DNA of 32,200 bases from Patescibacteria group bacterium (lineage in GTDB: Bacteria; Patescibacteriota; Microgenomatia; JACPZF01). The stretch's first letter is position 1, and the number at the start of each line of letters is the position of its first letter. The notes under the pieces are model-generated. The model was not told the DNA's origin and did no database searches. It saw only the letters and a program-made list of their open reading frames with translations. Of this stretch, positions 1 to 7,321 are shown piece by piece. The position numbers and the translations under genes are program-made. The stretch covers positions 1 through 32,200 of the forward strand of contig JAMDAL010000001.1 in NCBI GenBank assembly GCA_023484305.1, written 5' to 3'.

Positions 1-171
1 GTTTTCTTGATTTCCTTTTTGTTCGGTCTGTTCTCCTAAAACGCGGGTAGAATGTTGGTTTTGAACAACCGTGACTGCCCCTAAGAGAAGAATAGACAAC
101 ATGATTAAAGGAAGTAGATATTTCAACTTTATACTGGTGTCTTTTTTAGTTTTTTTTGAGTCGTCTTTCAT
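1..171 (-). CDS. N-terminal part of a membrane-anchored extracytoplasmic protein (partial)
   Basis: An open frame of 57 codons starts with ATG at 171 and runs off the window at position 1. The N-terminus is charged and Lys/Asp-rich for about 17 residues, then has one hydrophobic segment (about residues 18-36, YLLPLIMLSILLLGAVTVV), then a polar Gln/Glu-rich stretch. This is the pattern of a type II anchored protein or an uncleaved signal peptide with the rest outside the cell. No domain is visible in what remains, so no function can be given. It is divergent from the small secreted protein at 509. Confidence 0.55.
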   Translation of the reverse strand, partial: MKDDSKKTKKDTSIKLKYLLPLIMLSILLLGAVTVVQNQHSTRVLGEQTEQKGNQEN

Positions 172-508
172 TAAAGTGGTTTTATAATTGTCCTCTATCT
201 TCAGACTATAAAAGTTTTTACTAAAAGTCAATAGTTTTGATAAGAAGTTCGAGTTTGTTGTAAAGTTGCACGCTTTGAGTATATCCTTAGAAACACTATC
301 CAAACAGCTCTTTACTTAAAAGAGCCAACAATCTTTACGGTCAACAACCTGCTTACGGATCCGGACTTTCAAAAAGAGGCCATGACGTTTACGATGAAAA
401 TCTTAAAAATTTCCGGTCCATTGTTTTCAATAATATACTCATTTATTTTTCACCGTCATTCCATGGTTGGTTATATATAGTGAGACTACGAAAGGAGGTG
501 AAAAAAAT
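172..508. other. Divergent intergenic region without a recognisable gene
   Basis: This 337-base spacer separates the minus-strand gene at 171 from the plus-strand gene at 509. It should hold both promoters. On the plus strand the best -10 candidate is TATATA at 472-477, with only a poor -35 near 449. A 32-codon reading frame at 381-479 has no supporting features. No RNA gene, repeat or hairpin stands out. Confidence 0.4.
205..231 (-). promoter_or_regulatory. Possible promoter for the divergent minus-strand gene at 171
   Basis: Read on the minus strand, TTGACT (226-231) is followed after 15 bases by TATAGT (205-210). The -35 is good but the spacer is short. The start codon lies about 33 bases downstream, with a weak GAGGA in the leader. 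Confidence 0.3.
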
Positions 509-799
509 ATGAACAAACAAAAACTCATTCCGTTTATGGCAGCTGCTTTTGTCCTTCTGGGTGGAGCGGTCACAGGTATGCGTGCACTTGGCCCGTCCAT
601 GGTCCATGCACAAGCGCCGTCAGCTCAAATTAAACAGGCTGCTCCTGAAAAAGGGGAGGTCGTTGAAGTGCAAGGAAAAGAAAGCGCGAAAACCAGTGAA
701 CCGGCCAACGAACAGGCGCAGGAGAAAAACCTAGCAGGAAGCGGTCACCAGGATGCCAACGGCACAAACGTCGACCATCAGTTTGAAGGCGTCGAATAA
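509..799 (+). CDS. Small secreted or anchored hypothetical protein, 96 aa
   Basis: The start is set by a near-perfect Shine-Dalgarno (AGGAGGTG at 493-500) eight bases before ATG 509; an upstream in-frame ATG at 467 lacks one. The protein has a Lys-containing N-terminus and a hydrophobic core (about residues 7-24), then a possible signal peptidase site after VHAQA (about residue 35). The mature part is about 60 residues, rich in Glu, Gln, Lys and Ala, with no cysteine and low complexity, so it is probably disordered and exported. It is monocistronic: a hairpin terminator follows 24 bases after the stop. I do not recognise a family. Confidence 0.75.
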   Translation: MNKQKLIPFMAAAFVLLGGAVTGMRALGPSMVHAQAPSAQIKQAAPEKGEVVEVQGKESAKTSEPANEQAQEKNLAGSGHQDANGTNVDHQFEGVE

Positions 800-823
800 G
801 CCTACAGCAGTGGTAATGCTGGC

Positions 824-855
824 AAAACAAGAGGGTAACACCTCTTGTTTTGTTA
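824..855 (+). terminator. Intrinsic terminator after the small secreted protein
   Basis: An 11-bp perfect stem (AAAACAAGAGG at 824-834 with CCTCTTGTTTT at 841-851) closes a six-base loop. The 3' arm is itself T-rich and is followed by GTTATTATA. The A-rich 5' arm would also allow termination in the reverse direction. Confidence 0.7.
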
Positions 856-894
856 TTATACACCGGTTTTCATCGTATTTTCACGCAACATGAC

Positions 895-900
895 GATAAT
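895..900 (+). promoter_or_regulatory. -10 element placed for leaderless transcription of the 907 gene
   Basis: GATAAT ends six bases before ATG 907, so the expected first transcribed base is the A of the start codon. No Shine-Dalgarno is present. No convincing -35 is found at 17 bases. Confidence 0.35.
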
Positions 901-906
901 TAAAAA

Positions 907-1986
907 ATGAGAGGAAATTCATATAAACATAGACAAAAATCAATTGTTATCTTTACGGCTTTTTTAATATTCAGTTTTTGCATCCTTTCTTTGGTTTTTA
1001 GCGACCAAGCAAAAGCTCTTATCGCCGATAATATGCTGCGCCCGTTTATTGGCAACACAAAAACAGTCACCATAGAAGCCGCATATTTGAATGCGGTTGA
1101 CAAAACCAAGACGTTAAAAAACGGTTTACTTAACACCAAGGCAGAAAGTGCAAGGATTATAAATCCTGCTCAAACATATGGTTCGTCACATTTTGGGTTG
1201 GATAACATCCGCCCACTTTTAACAGATTACCCTGTACAAGGAGAGGGCGTATGGGATACGGTAAAAACGCATGCGGGCACAATATTATTAGCAAAAACAT
1301 TTCTGCGGGTAGATCCCCATAGGCCAACAAGCGAAGTTACCATAGTCAAGATGAATATGAATGAACTTTACCTTCATCTGGCCCCCGAAAAAGGAAAAAT
1401 TCCATCCACGATAATTAGAAACGGCAAGCTTATTGCGGCATTTAATGGCGGCTTTCAACAAAAAGACGGCCATTACGGATTTGTCATCGACAATCGAACA
1501 TATCTTCCTCTCAAAAACAATCTGGCGACCCTAGTTATTCCTTACCACGGCCAGCCCAGGATAATACAGTTTAACGGGCAACGTTTAAATCCAAACGAAA
1601 TCGAAGCCATACGGCAGAACTGTCCTATGCTTATTGAAAATGCCGTTATAACAACCAATCTTCCCGCCTGGAATACGGAGTCGTGGGGATTAACCATAAC
1701 CAACTCGATGTTTACCTGGCGTTCGGGATTAGGAGTAACCAGGAATGGAAATCTTATCTATGCGGCAGGACCGTCCCTTACCCCCAAAACCCTGGCAATA
1801 GCGCTTCAAAAAGCCGGGGCAATCAATGCCATGCAATTAGATATCAATTTCCCCTGGACCAGATATTCTGTCTTTACGTACAGAAAAGGCGTTATACATG
1901 GTAAACCGGTAAATTGGCAAATGGAGCCGAACCAACGGTATTTTACCGGATACAACAAAGATTTTTTCTATGTAACGAGAAAGTAA
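907..1986 (+). CDS. Phosphodiester glycosidase (NAGPA/DUF2233) family protein, exported
   Basis: A 359-residue protein with an N-terminal signal or anchor (about residues 12-32), a spacer of about 130 residues and a C-terminal phosphodiester-glycosidase-type domain. Family hallmarks are AAFNGGFQ (about residues 178-185), a RSGLGVTRNGNLIYAA segment (about 273-288) and KAGAINAMQLD (about 305-315), which carries the conserved Asp of the family. Characterised relatives remove sugars from phosphodiester-linked glycans (mammalian uncovering enzyme) or act on exopolysaccharides in bacteria. The substrate here cannot be read from sequence; a cell-wall or capsule glycan is the natural guess. The start has no Shine-Dalgarno but a -10 element sits six bases upstream. 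It is followed 65 bases later by the MacA-like gene. Confidence 0.75.
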   Translation: MRGNSYKHRQKSIVIFTAFLIFSFCILSLVFSDQAKALIADNMLRPFIGNTKTVTIEAAYLNAVDKTKTLKNGLLNTKAESARIINPAQTYGSSHFGLDNIRPLLTDYPVQGEGVWDTVKTHAGTILLAKTFLRVDPHRPTSEVTIVKMNMNELYLHLAPEKGKIPSTIIRNGKLIAAFNGGFQQKDGHYGFVIDNRTYLPLKNNLATLVIPYHGQPRIIQFNGQRLNPNEIEAIRQNCPMLIENAVITTNLPAWNTESWGLTITNSMFTWRSGLGVTRNGNLIYAAGPSLTPKTLAIALQKAGAINAMQLDINFPWTRYSVFTYRKGVIHGKPVNWQMEPNQRYFTGYNKDFFYVTRK

Positions 1987-2051
1987 ACCTGTATATGAGC
2001 CTTATTCTCATTATATTCCCATGTCCATAGCACTACACTATTCACAATGAT

Positions 2052-3281
2052 ATGCACACCATAATGCAAAAGAAATCAATCCTATTTATCGGTATCACAG
2101 TGTTGATTGGAATAATCATCTATTTGCTTTGGTTAACCTTTCAGCCAGCTAATTCAGCCGTTTCTTTTCAAACAGCATCTGTAAAAAAAGGGAATCTGCT
2201 TGTTACCGTTTCTGCTTCCGGTTCCGTTGTTTCCGGCGGGAACACGAATGCAATAACACAAGCCAGTGGCACAGTAATACATATATATGTTACAGAAGGG
2301 CAGAATGTGCATACAGGAGATAAGGTAGCCGAGATACAGCTTGATTCACAAGGGATACAGAATAGGGATAAATTATGGAGTACCTATTTAACGGCAAAAG
2401 CGGCGGTGGACAGCGCAAAAGCAAAACAATACGCGCTGCAGGCGCAAATGTTTTTGGACAACCAGACATTCATGAACGGGGCGGTAGCAAGCCACTTTCC
2501 TTCGTACAACCCCACCTATGCGCAGCAAAATGCCCAGTGGTTATCCAGCGAAGCGCAGTATAAAAACCAAGAGACCGTTATTCAACAGACAGAAGCAGAT
2601 CTTGCCACCGCGTGGCGTGATTATCAAAATGTAACCGGAATAATCACCGCTCCTATAAGTGGAACTGTTGTTGGTCTAAAAGCGGTTGCCGGTATGCCGA
2701 TTACCGGCAGTATCGGAGCAAATTCAGCTCCTGTGGTTATTGCTACAATCCAATCCGAAAAGCAGGTATTCGGGCAGTTTCAGGTATCAGAGATGGATAT
2801 GTCAAAGGTCAAAGTCGGACAAAAGGCACAGCTATCGATCCCCGCTATCCCCGGAAAAACATTTACCGGGACCGTTGTTGCAATTGATACAACAGGCTTA
2901 GCAAAATCAGGAGTTATCCATTTTCCGGTTACCGTTACCATAGATAATCCGACGCCCGAGCTTTTGACCAATATGTCTGCTGACGTAAAGATTATTCTTT
3001 CGGAAAAAGATCATGTACTTCTTTTGCCTTCCAGCGCCATACAAGATACCAATGGGACTTCTGTCGTTCAGGTTATTAAAAATGGGAAAGTCTTCCCGGT
3101 TCCGGTACAGGTTGGCCTTTCAAACGATACACAAACAGAAATTCTTTCCGGTCTTTCACAAAACGATATGGTGGTGACAGGAACGCAAGCAAATCAAATA
3201 CCACAAAATGGGATAACGTCGCCTTTTGGCGGACTATCCAGCCCGGGAAACCTGGCTGCCCCGGGAGGCGGGAATAATTAA
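2052..3281 (+). CDS. MacA/HlyD-type efflux adaptor subunit
   Basis: A 409-residue protein with an N-terminal membrane anchor (about residues 8-28), then a split lipoyl-like domain: one half around GTVIHIYVTEGQNVHTGDKV (about 69-88), a helical hairpin (about 105-190), and the second half around ITAPISGTVVGL (about 197-208). A beta-barrel and membrane-proximal domain follow. This is the order seen in MacA-type adaptors that link an ABC exporter to the extracytoplasmic side. The hairpin is short, which fits a cell without an outer-membrane TolC partner. The C-terminus is a Gly/Pro-rich tail ending GGGNN. It is eight bases upstream of the ATPase gene, so they form an operon. ATG 2064 is an alternative start; neither has a clear Shine-Dalgarno. 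Confidence 0.85.
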   Translation: MHTIMQKKSILFIGITVLIGIIIYLLWLTFQPANSAVSFQTASVKKGNLLVTVSASGSVVSGGNTNAITQASGTVIHIYVTEGQNVHTGDKVAEIQLDSQGIQNRDKLWSTYLTAKAAVDSAKAKQYALQAQMFLDNQTFMNGAVASHFPSYNPTYAQQNAQWLSSEAQYKNQETVIQQTEADLATAWRDYQNVTGIITAPISGTVVGLKAVAGMPITGSIGANSAPVVIATIQSEKQVFGQFQVSEMDMSKVKVGQKAQLSIPAIPGKTFTGTVVAIDTTGLAKSGVIHFPVTVTIDNPTPELLTNMSADVKIILSEKDHVLLLPSSAIQDTNGTSVVQVIKNGKVFPVPVQVGLSNDTQTEILSGLSQNDMVVTGTQANQIPQNGITSPFGGLSSPGNLAAPGGGNN

Positions 3282-3289
3282 TAATATCT

Positions 3290-3976
3290 ATGATTCAAAT
3301 AAAAAATATTACAAAAGTTTATAAAACCGGCACAACTGATACAGTCGTTTTAAATAACGTTTCTTTCCATGTAGAGTCCGGTGACTATGTGGCGGTCATG
3401 GGGCCATCAGGAAGCGGAAAGTCAACACTTATGCATATTTTAGGACTATTGGATAGTCCTACGTCCGGGACATATGAGCTGGATAAGAAAAATGTGGCAG
3501 CATTTTCAAAGTATGAGCTGGCAAAACTAAGAAACAGAAAGATCGGTTTTGTTTTTCAGGCTTTTAATCTTCTTCCGAGGGCAAGTGCCTTGAAAAACGT
3601 GATGCTTCCCATGCTTTATGGAGGAGTAGAAGAGAAAGAACGGCAAAAACAGGCGGCGGCACTTCTAACCCGCATCGGTCTGGAAAACCGCTTGCTTAAT
3701 ACCAGTAACGAACTCTCAGGTGGAGAAATGCAGCGGGTGGCCATTGCGCGGGCGCTGGCTATGAATCCGGATATTCTTCTGGCCGATGAACCAACTGGCA
3801 ACATTTCCACGCAACAGGGAAAAGAAATTATGGAAATATTCAATACGCTTAATGGTCAAGGTCACACCATCATTATCATTACCCATGACGCGCTTATTGC
3901 CCATTATGCAAAAAGGATTATTAAACTTCAGGACGGGAAAATTATCTATGACGGGAAACGAAGAGGAATTCTATGA
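3290..3976 (+). CDS. MacB/LolD-type ABC transporter ATPase
   Basis: A 228-residue nucleotide-binding subunit of the MacB/LolD/FtsE class. Walker A is GPSGSGKS (38-45), Q-loop Gln90, signature LSGGEMQ (142-148), Walker B ILLADE (162-167) and H-loop His199. After Walker B the D-loop reads GNIST where most family members have GNLD, so the usual Asp is a Ser; ATPase activity is still expected because Walker B Glu and the H-loop are intact. Its stop codon overlaps the permease start by four bases (ATGA), so the two are translationally coupled and surely partners. Confidence 0.92.
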   Translation: MIQIKNITKVYKTGTTDTVVLNNVSFHVESGDYVAVMGPSGSGKSTLMHILGLLDSPTSGTYELDKKNVAAFSKYELAKLRNRKIGFVFQAFNLLPRASALKNVMLPMLYGGVEEKERQKQAAALLTRIGLENRLLNTSNELSGGEMQRVAIARALAMNPDILLADEPTGNISTQQGKEIMEIFNTLNGQGHTIIIITHDALIAHYAKRIIKLQDGKIIYDGKRRGIL

Positions 3977-5181
3977 ACATATCTGACCTTATTGCTATCG
4001 CTTCAGAGGCTTTAACCCTTAATAAACTGCGGTCGTTTTTGGCGACGCTCGGGATCATTATCGGCATTGCTTCGGTCATTGCTCTACTCTCTTTGGGAGA
4101 AGGCAGTAAGCAGGCTATAAAATTGGAGGTAAACTCTCTGGGAGCAAATTTACTGACGATCATTCCGGGCGGCACGCTGCAACTGCCAGGGAGCAGCACA
4201 AGCCTTACTCTTTCCGATGCAAAGGCAATACAAAATGATTCTTCCATACGACGTTTTGTCTCCAACGTTTCTCCTGAGTTTTCTCAAGATACGAATGTGG
4301 CAAGCTCCCGGACATATATTGGCACGACCGTATTGGGGGTAATGCCCGATTACCAATTTGTGCATATGGTCGGCATGCAACAAGGCGCGTTTTTGACTCA
4401 AAGTGACGAAAAACAGCTGGGAAAGGTGGCGGTTATTGGTCCACAGGTTGCCTCATCTCTTTTTGCAAACGCTAATCCCATAGGTCAGACAGTTCATATT
4501 AACGACACACCGTTTACCGTAATCGGCGTTACCCAGTCAAAAGGCGGTAATATAGCACAGTACCAGGATAATTTAGTATATATCCCTCTTTCAGTTGCAG
4601 AATATGAGGTTTTTGGCATCCATTACTTAAACGCAATTTCCGTATCGGTGAAAAACGCTAAAGTTATGACGGAAGCTCAAAACGCCCTCGGATATTTCTT
4701 GCTGGCGCGCCACCATATCATAAATCTGACTTTCGCGGATTTTTCAATTATTTCGCAAAAAGACGTTTTGCACGTAGCCTCACAAACATCGCAAACCCTG
4801 ACGTCTCTTTTAGGCGGCATAGCTGGAATTTCTTTAGTGGTTGGGGGAATTGGCATTATGAATATCATGCTTATGGCGGTGATTGAACGGACACGGGAAA
4901 TCGGGCTTCGAAAAGCGTTGGGGGCAACAGAGAGTGAAATCATCTTTCAATTTTTGTCGGAGACCGTAATTTTGACATTTTTAGGAGGAATATCGGGTAT
5001 GGTCATTGGCGTTTTAACCACAACAGCAATTTCGTTTTTCCTTCAGACCTTATTGGTTATTTCTCTATCTGGAATTATTCTTTCGCTTGGAGTTTCATGT
5101 TTCATGGGCATTGTTTTTGGATTATACCCGGCATATAAGGCGGCGGCACTTTCGCCAATTGAGGCGTTGCGGTATGAATAG
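3973..5181 (+). CDS. MacB/FtsX-type ABC transporter permease
   Basis: A 402-residue permease with the MacB layout: one N-terminal transmembrane helix (about 17-40, LNKLRSFLATLGIIIGIASV), an extracytoplasmic MacB periplasmic-core domain of about 230 residues, and three C-terminal helices in an FtsX domain (about residues 280-390) with the conserved RTREIGLRKALGAT motif and the PAYKAA/P-EALRYE ending. The family uses ATP hydrolysis to move the extracytoplasmic domain and extrude peptides, toxins or lipoproteins (mechanotransmission). Unlike E. coli MacB the ATPase is a separate polypeptide, as is usual in Gram-positive-type cells. The substrate is unknown. Confidence 0.92.
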   Translation: MNISDLIAIASEALTLNKLRSFLATLGIIIGIASVIALLSLGEGSKQAIKLEVNSLGANLLTIIPGGTLQLPGSSTSLTLSDAKAIQNDSSIRRFVSNVSPEFSQDTNVASSRTYIGTTVLGVMPDYQFVHMVGMQQGAFLTQSDEKQLGKVAVIGPQVASSLFANANPIGQTVHINDTPFTVIGVTQSKGGNIAQYQDNLVYIPLSVAEYEVFGIHYLNAISVSVKNAKVMTEAQNALGYFLLARHHIINLTFADFSIISQKDVLHVASQTSQTLTSLLGGIAGISLVVGGIGIMNIMLMAVIERTREIGLRKALGATESEIIFQFLSETVILTFLGGISGMVIGVLTTTAISFFLQTLLVISLSGIILSLGVSCFMGIVFGLYPAYKAAALSPIEALRYE

Positions 5182-5213
5182 TTACAATTTTTATTTGAAT
5201 GGAGGTGACGGAA

Positions 5214-5438
5214 ATGAAAAATAAAACAATCTTTATTATTTTTGTTGGTGCTTTACTTCTTATCATAGTTATATTAGGAGGCCGGCTTTTTTTAAAAAGG
5301 CAAAATCAAACAGTGGCTCAACCAGTTAAAGCAACCCAACAGCAAACAAACGATAATAGTCAACAAGGAGGTCCTGATGTTCCTGGACAAGGGGGAGCAG
5401 GCGAAGGGGCAGGCGCGGGTGCGGGAGGAAATAACTAA
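5214..5438 (+). CDS. Small anchored Gly-rich peptide encoded with the MacAB-like exporter
   Basis: The start at 5214 is chosen because GGAGGTG (5201-5207) lies seven bases upstream; an in-frame ATG at 5199 would have no ribosome binding site. The 74-residue product has one transmembrane segment (about residues 5-23), a Lys/Arg stop, a Gln/Thr/Asn-rich linker, and a tail of alternating Gly and Ala ending GAGGNN. That ending resembles the GGGNN end of the adaptor two genes upstream. It follows the permease by 32 bases and is probably in the same transcript. A substrate, accessory subunit or structural peptide of the exporter are all possible; nothing decides between them. Confidence 0.65.
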   Translation: MKNKTIFIIFVGALLLIIVILGGRLFLKRQNQTVAQPVKATQQQTNDNSQQGGPDVPGQGGAGEGAGAGAGGNN

Positions 5439-5448
5439 GTGATTTTTG

Positions 5449-5607
5449 ATGTATTCCGGCCAAAACCCGGGAGAATCCAACTATAAACGAAATAACTGCA
5501 AAAAGTATTCCAAATTTGCGGTTATACACGAACACCACTGAAGCGATGACCATAGTGAGCCAGGTATGGTCAAAAGGGAATCCATTATCTGCAACGTGAT
5601 ATAACAA
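5449..5607 (-). pseudogene. Remnant of a PAP2-family (BcrC-like) phosphatase
   Basis: The minus strand encodes a 53-residue stretch starting LYHVADNGFPFDHT and ending GFSRVLAGIH. This matches the middle of undecaprenyl-diphosphatase-type PAP2 proteins: motif C2 (PSDH, here PFDH), a hydrophobic helix with YNRK, then motif C3 SR-x5-H. The N-terminal third with motif C1 (K-x6-RP) is absent because the next gene begins at 5623, and an in-frame TGA lies just before the fragment. After GIH the sequence diverges, losing the final Asp region. There is no good start codon. It is a decayed fragment caught between two plus-strand genes. Confidence 0.6.
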
Positions 5608-5622
5608 GCAAGGAAATCATAT

Positions 5623-6627
5623 ATGAAAGCATTGTTGTCACTATTTCTTTTGTTTTTCAGTACGTTATTTGGTCCACACCACACTGTTGTACCAACTCCA
5701 TCTCCTGCGCCTCGCATGACTCAAACCTGTCCAACCGGATACATTCTTGTTCCTGGGAATACGTATTTCCATACCGCTGACTTTTGTGTGATGAAATACG
5801 ATGCAAAATGTACCAACGCTGATCCGAAATGTGTTACTTATGAAGGAGTTTACCGGAATGATGCTCCCGGATGTCGTTGTGACGGAAATTATCGTGTGGT
5901 ATCCACACCAAATGGAGCACCAATCACCTATATTCCGGAAGCCAATGGTACTAATATTTCAGCCAAAAAGTATTGCGAGCGTTCTGGGGGACATTTGATC
6001 ACAAATCCCGAATGGATGACGATAGGCAGAAATGTGGAACAGGTAGCTAATAACTGGTGTAATAAGGACGGAACCGGGTGTGAAAATTCTCCTGGAGCTC
6101 CCGGCAAAATTTTAGCGAATGGTCACAATGACAGTATTCCTTACCGAGCCCTTCAGGCGGGAAACGATAGTCAACCCTGTTTTGGGACGACCGCCGATGG
6201 AAGTAACATCTGTGGTGGAGTCTCTTCACAAAAAAGAACGTTACAGATATCCAACGGAAATATCATCTGGGATTTTGCCGGAAATGTGTGGCAGTGGATT
6301 GACGTTACTATTCCTCTAAAAGATGAACCACTCTCACTGAATGCTAAAAACAAGTTTGCACAATGGGTTTGGGAGGAATTCCAATCAGTGCCATACGATC
6401 CAAATAATATGCCCTCAAATCCCAACTGGAATTCAGCCCAGGGTGTCGGAAGAGTTTTCCATTATAGTTATTATGGAAATATAGATCCAACTCTCTATAC
6501 TTTTATTCGTGCTGGAAACTGGAGACACGGTTACGACAGCGGTGCCTTTACTTATCACGAACAACCTGTTCCCAGTAAAACCGGAATAGATGATGTGGGG
6601 TTTAGGTGTATCATGTCTCCTTCCTAA
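5623..6627 (+). CDS. Secreted protein with formylglycine-generating-enzyme / C-lectin-like fold
   Basis: A 334-residue protein with a signal peptide (about residues 1-17), a Pro/Thr-rich linker, then a Cys-rich domain (CPTGYILVPGN..., many paired Cys between 36 and 205). The overall pattern is that of the FGE-sulfatase/SUMF1 fold: GTNISAKKYCERSGGHLIT (ALxYCNWLG-like), WDFAGNVWQWID (about residues 216-227), FIRAGNWRHG near residue 300 and DDVGFRC near the end. The FGE active-site Cys pair is not evident, so it is more likely a binding or structural surface protein than a sulfatase activator. In Patescibacteria this fold is often the variable target of diversity-generating retroelements, but no reverse transcriptase or template repeat is visible here. 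AAGGAA lies nine bases before the ATG. Confidence 0.7.
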   Translation: MKALLSLFLLFFSTLFGPHHTVVPTPSPAPRMTQTCPTGYILVPGNTYFHTADFCVMKYDAKCTNADPKCVTYEGVYRNDAPGCRCDGNYRVVSTPNGAPITYIPEANGTNISAKKYCERSGGHLITNPEWMTIGRNVEQVANNWCNKDGTGCENSPGAPGKILANGHNDSIPYRALQAGNDSQPCFGTTADGSNICGGVSSQKRTLQISNGNIIWDFAGNVWQWIDVTIPLKDEPLSLNAKNKFAQWVWEEFQSVPYDPNNMPSNPNWNSAQGVGRVFHYSYYGNIDPTLYTFIRAGNWRHGYDSGAFTYHEQPVPSKTGIDDVGFRCIMSPS

Positions 6628-6657
6628 TTCTTATCGTATGAAGTTTATTATCAGTAT

Positions 6658-7272
6658 TTAATCTTTTGTTTCCGCACCGCCTGCGGCTTTGGTTACTTGT
6701 GCCGTCTGTATGGCGTAATCAGGAGTACTGACTATAACAGTAAACTGTAGCTTGTTACTTGAAGTAAAGTAGAGACTGTGGGTATTGACCGTAAAGTGAT
6801 CGGCGCCGGATTTATTGTCAAAATGGATGGTCTGCGTTTTTCCAGCGGGTAATACAAAGTCGCTTAATTTCTTGTAATATCCTTCTTTTTTGTTGGTGAC
6901 CGTATCAGTAAGCGTGTAATATACTTCAAATGACGTCAGGTCTTTTGAGGTAAGATTTTGCAAGGTTAATTGTAAATGATCATTCACCGGATTTCCTGCT
7001 GCGTCCGTGTTATTTTCTACCACAAGCGAGGTGATTTTAAATCCCGGTGCTGTTGCGGTATTTTTAATAGGATTTGGGTAGAGCCCAGGGACGACATCCT
7101 GCGGATCTTGGGATGCTGTTTGAATACTGGGTATTTGAGAAGGTGTAGTTTGAGTAGTAGGCGTTGTCGAAAGTGGCGCTACGGTTTTTTTGGGAGATGG
7201 GGTTCCTGACACAAGATATATCGTTACAATAAACGCTAACGCGACGCCCCCAAGAATAATAAATTTATTCAT
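6658..7272 (-). CDS. Membrane-anchored extracytoplasmic protein of unknown function
   Basis: A 204-residue protein with an N-terminal transmembrane segment (about residues 4-22), a Thr/Pro/Ser/Gln-rich low-complexity linker (about 25-65) and a beta-rich C-terminal domain of about 135 residues. The domain has alternating hydrophobic strands (FKITSLVVENN, HLQLTLQNLTSKDLTSFEVYY) typical of an immunoglobulin-like or FxLYD-like fold. It lies 49 bases downstream of the ABC-2 permease gene on the same strand and is probably the last gene of that operon, perhaps an extracytoplasmic accessory. I do not recognise a named family. Confidence 0.65.
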   Translation of the reverse strand: MNKFIILGGVALAFIVTIYLVSGTPSPKKTVAPLSTTPTTQTTPSQIPSIQTASQDPQDVVPGLYPNPIKNTATAPGFKITSLVVENNTDAAGNPVNDHLQLTLQNLTSKDLTSFEVYYTLTDTVTNKKEGYYKKLSDFVLPAGKTQTIHFDNKSGADHFTVNTHSLYFTSSNKLQFTVIVSTPDYAIQTAQVTKAAGGAETKD

Positions 7273-7321
7273 ATGCTTACTTTACTATAAAATATCCGTC
7301 ATGGGAATAACATGAAAATGA

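Noticed and set aside
381-479. Short 32-codon frame upstream of the small secreted protein
   Set aside because: It has no ribosome binding site and ends inside the probable -10 region of the 509 gene.
6480-6627. Variable repeat of a diversity-generating retroelement
   Set aside because: No second copy of this segment and no reverse transcriptase occur in the window; kept only as a low-interest idea.
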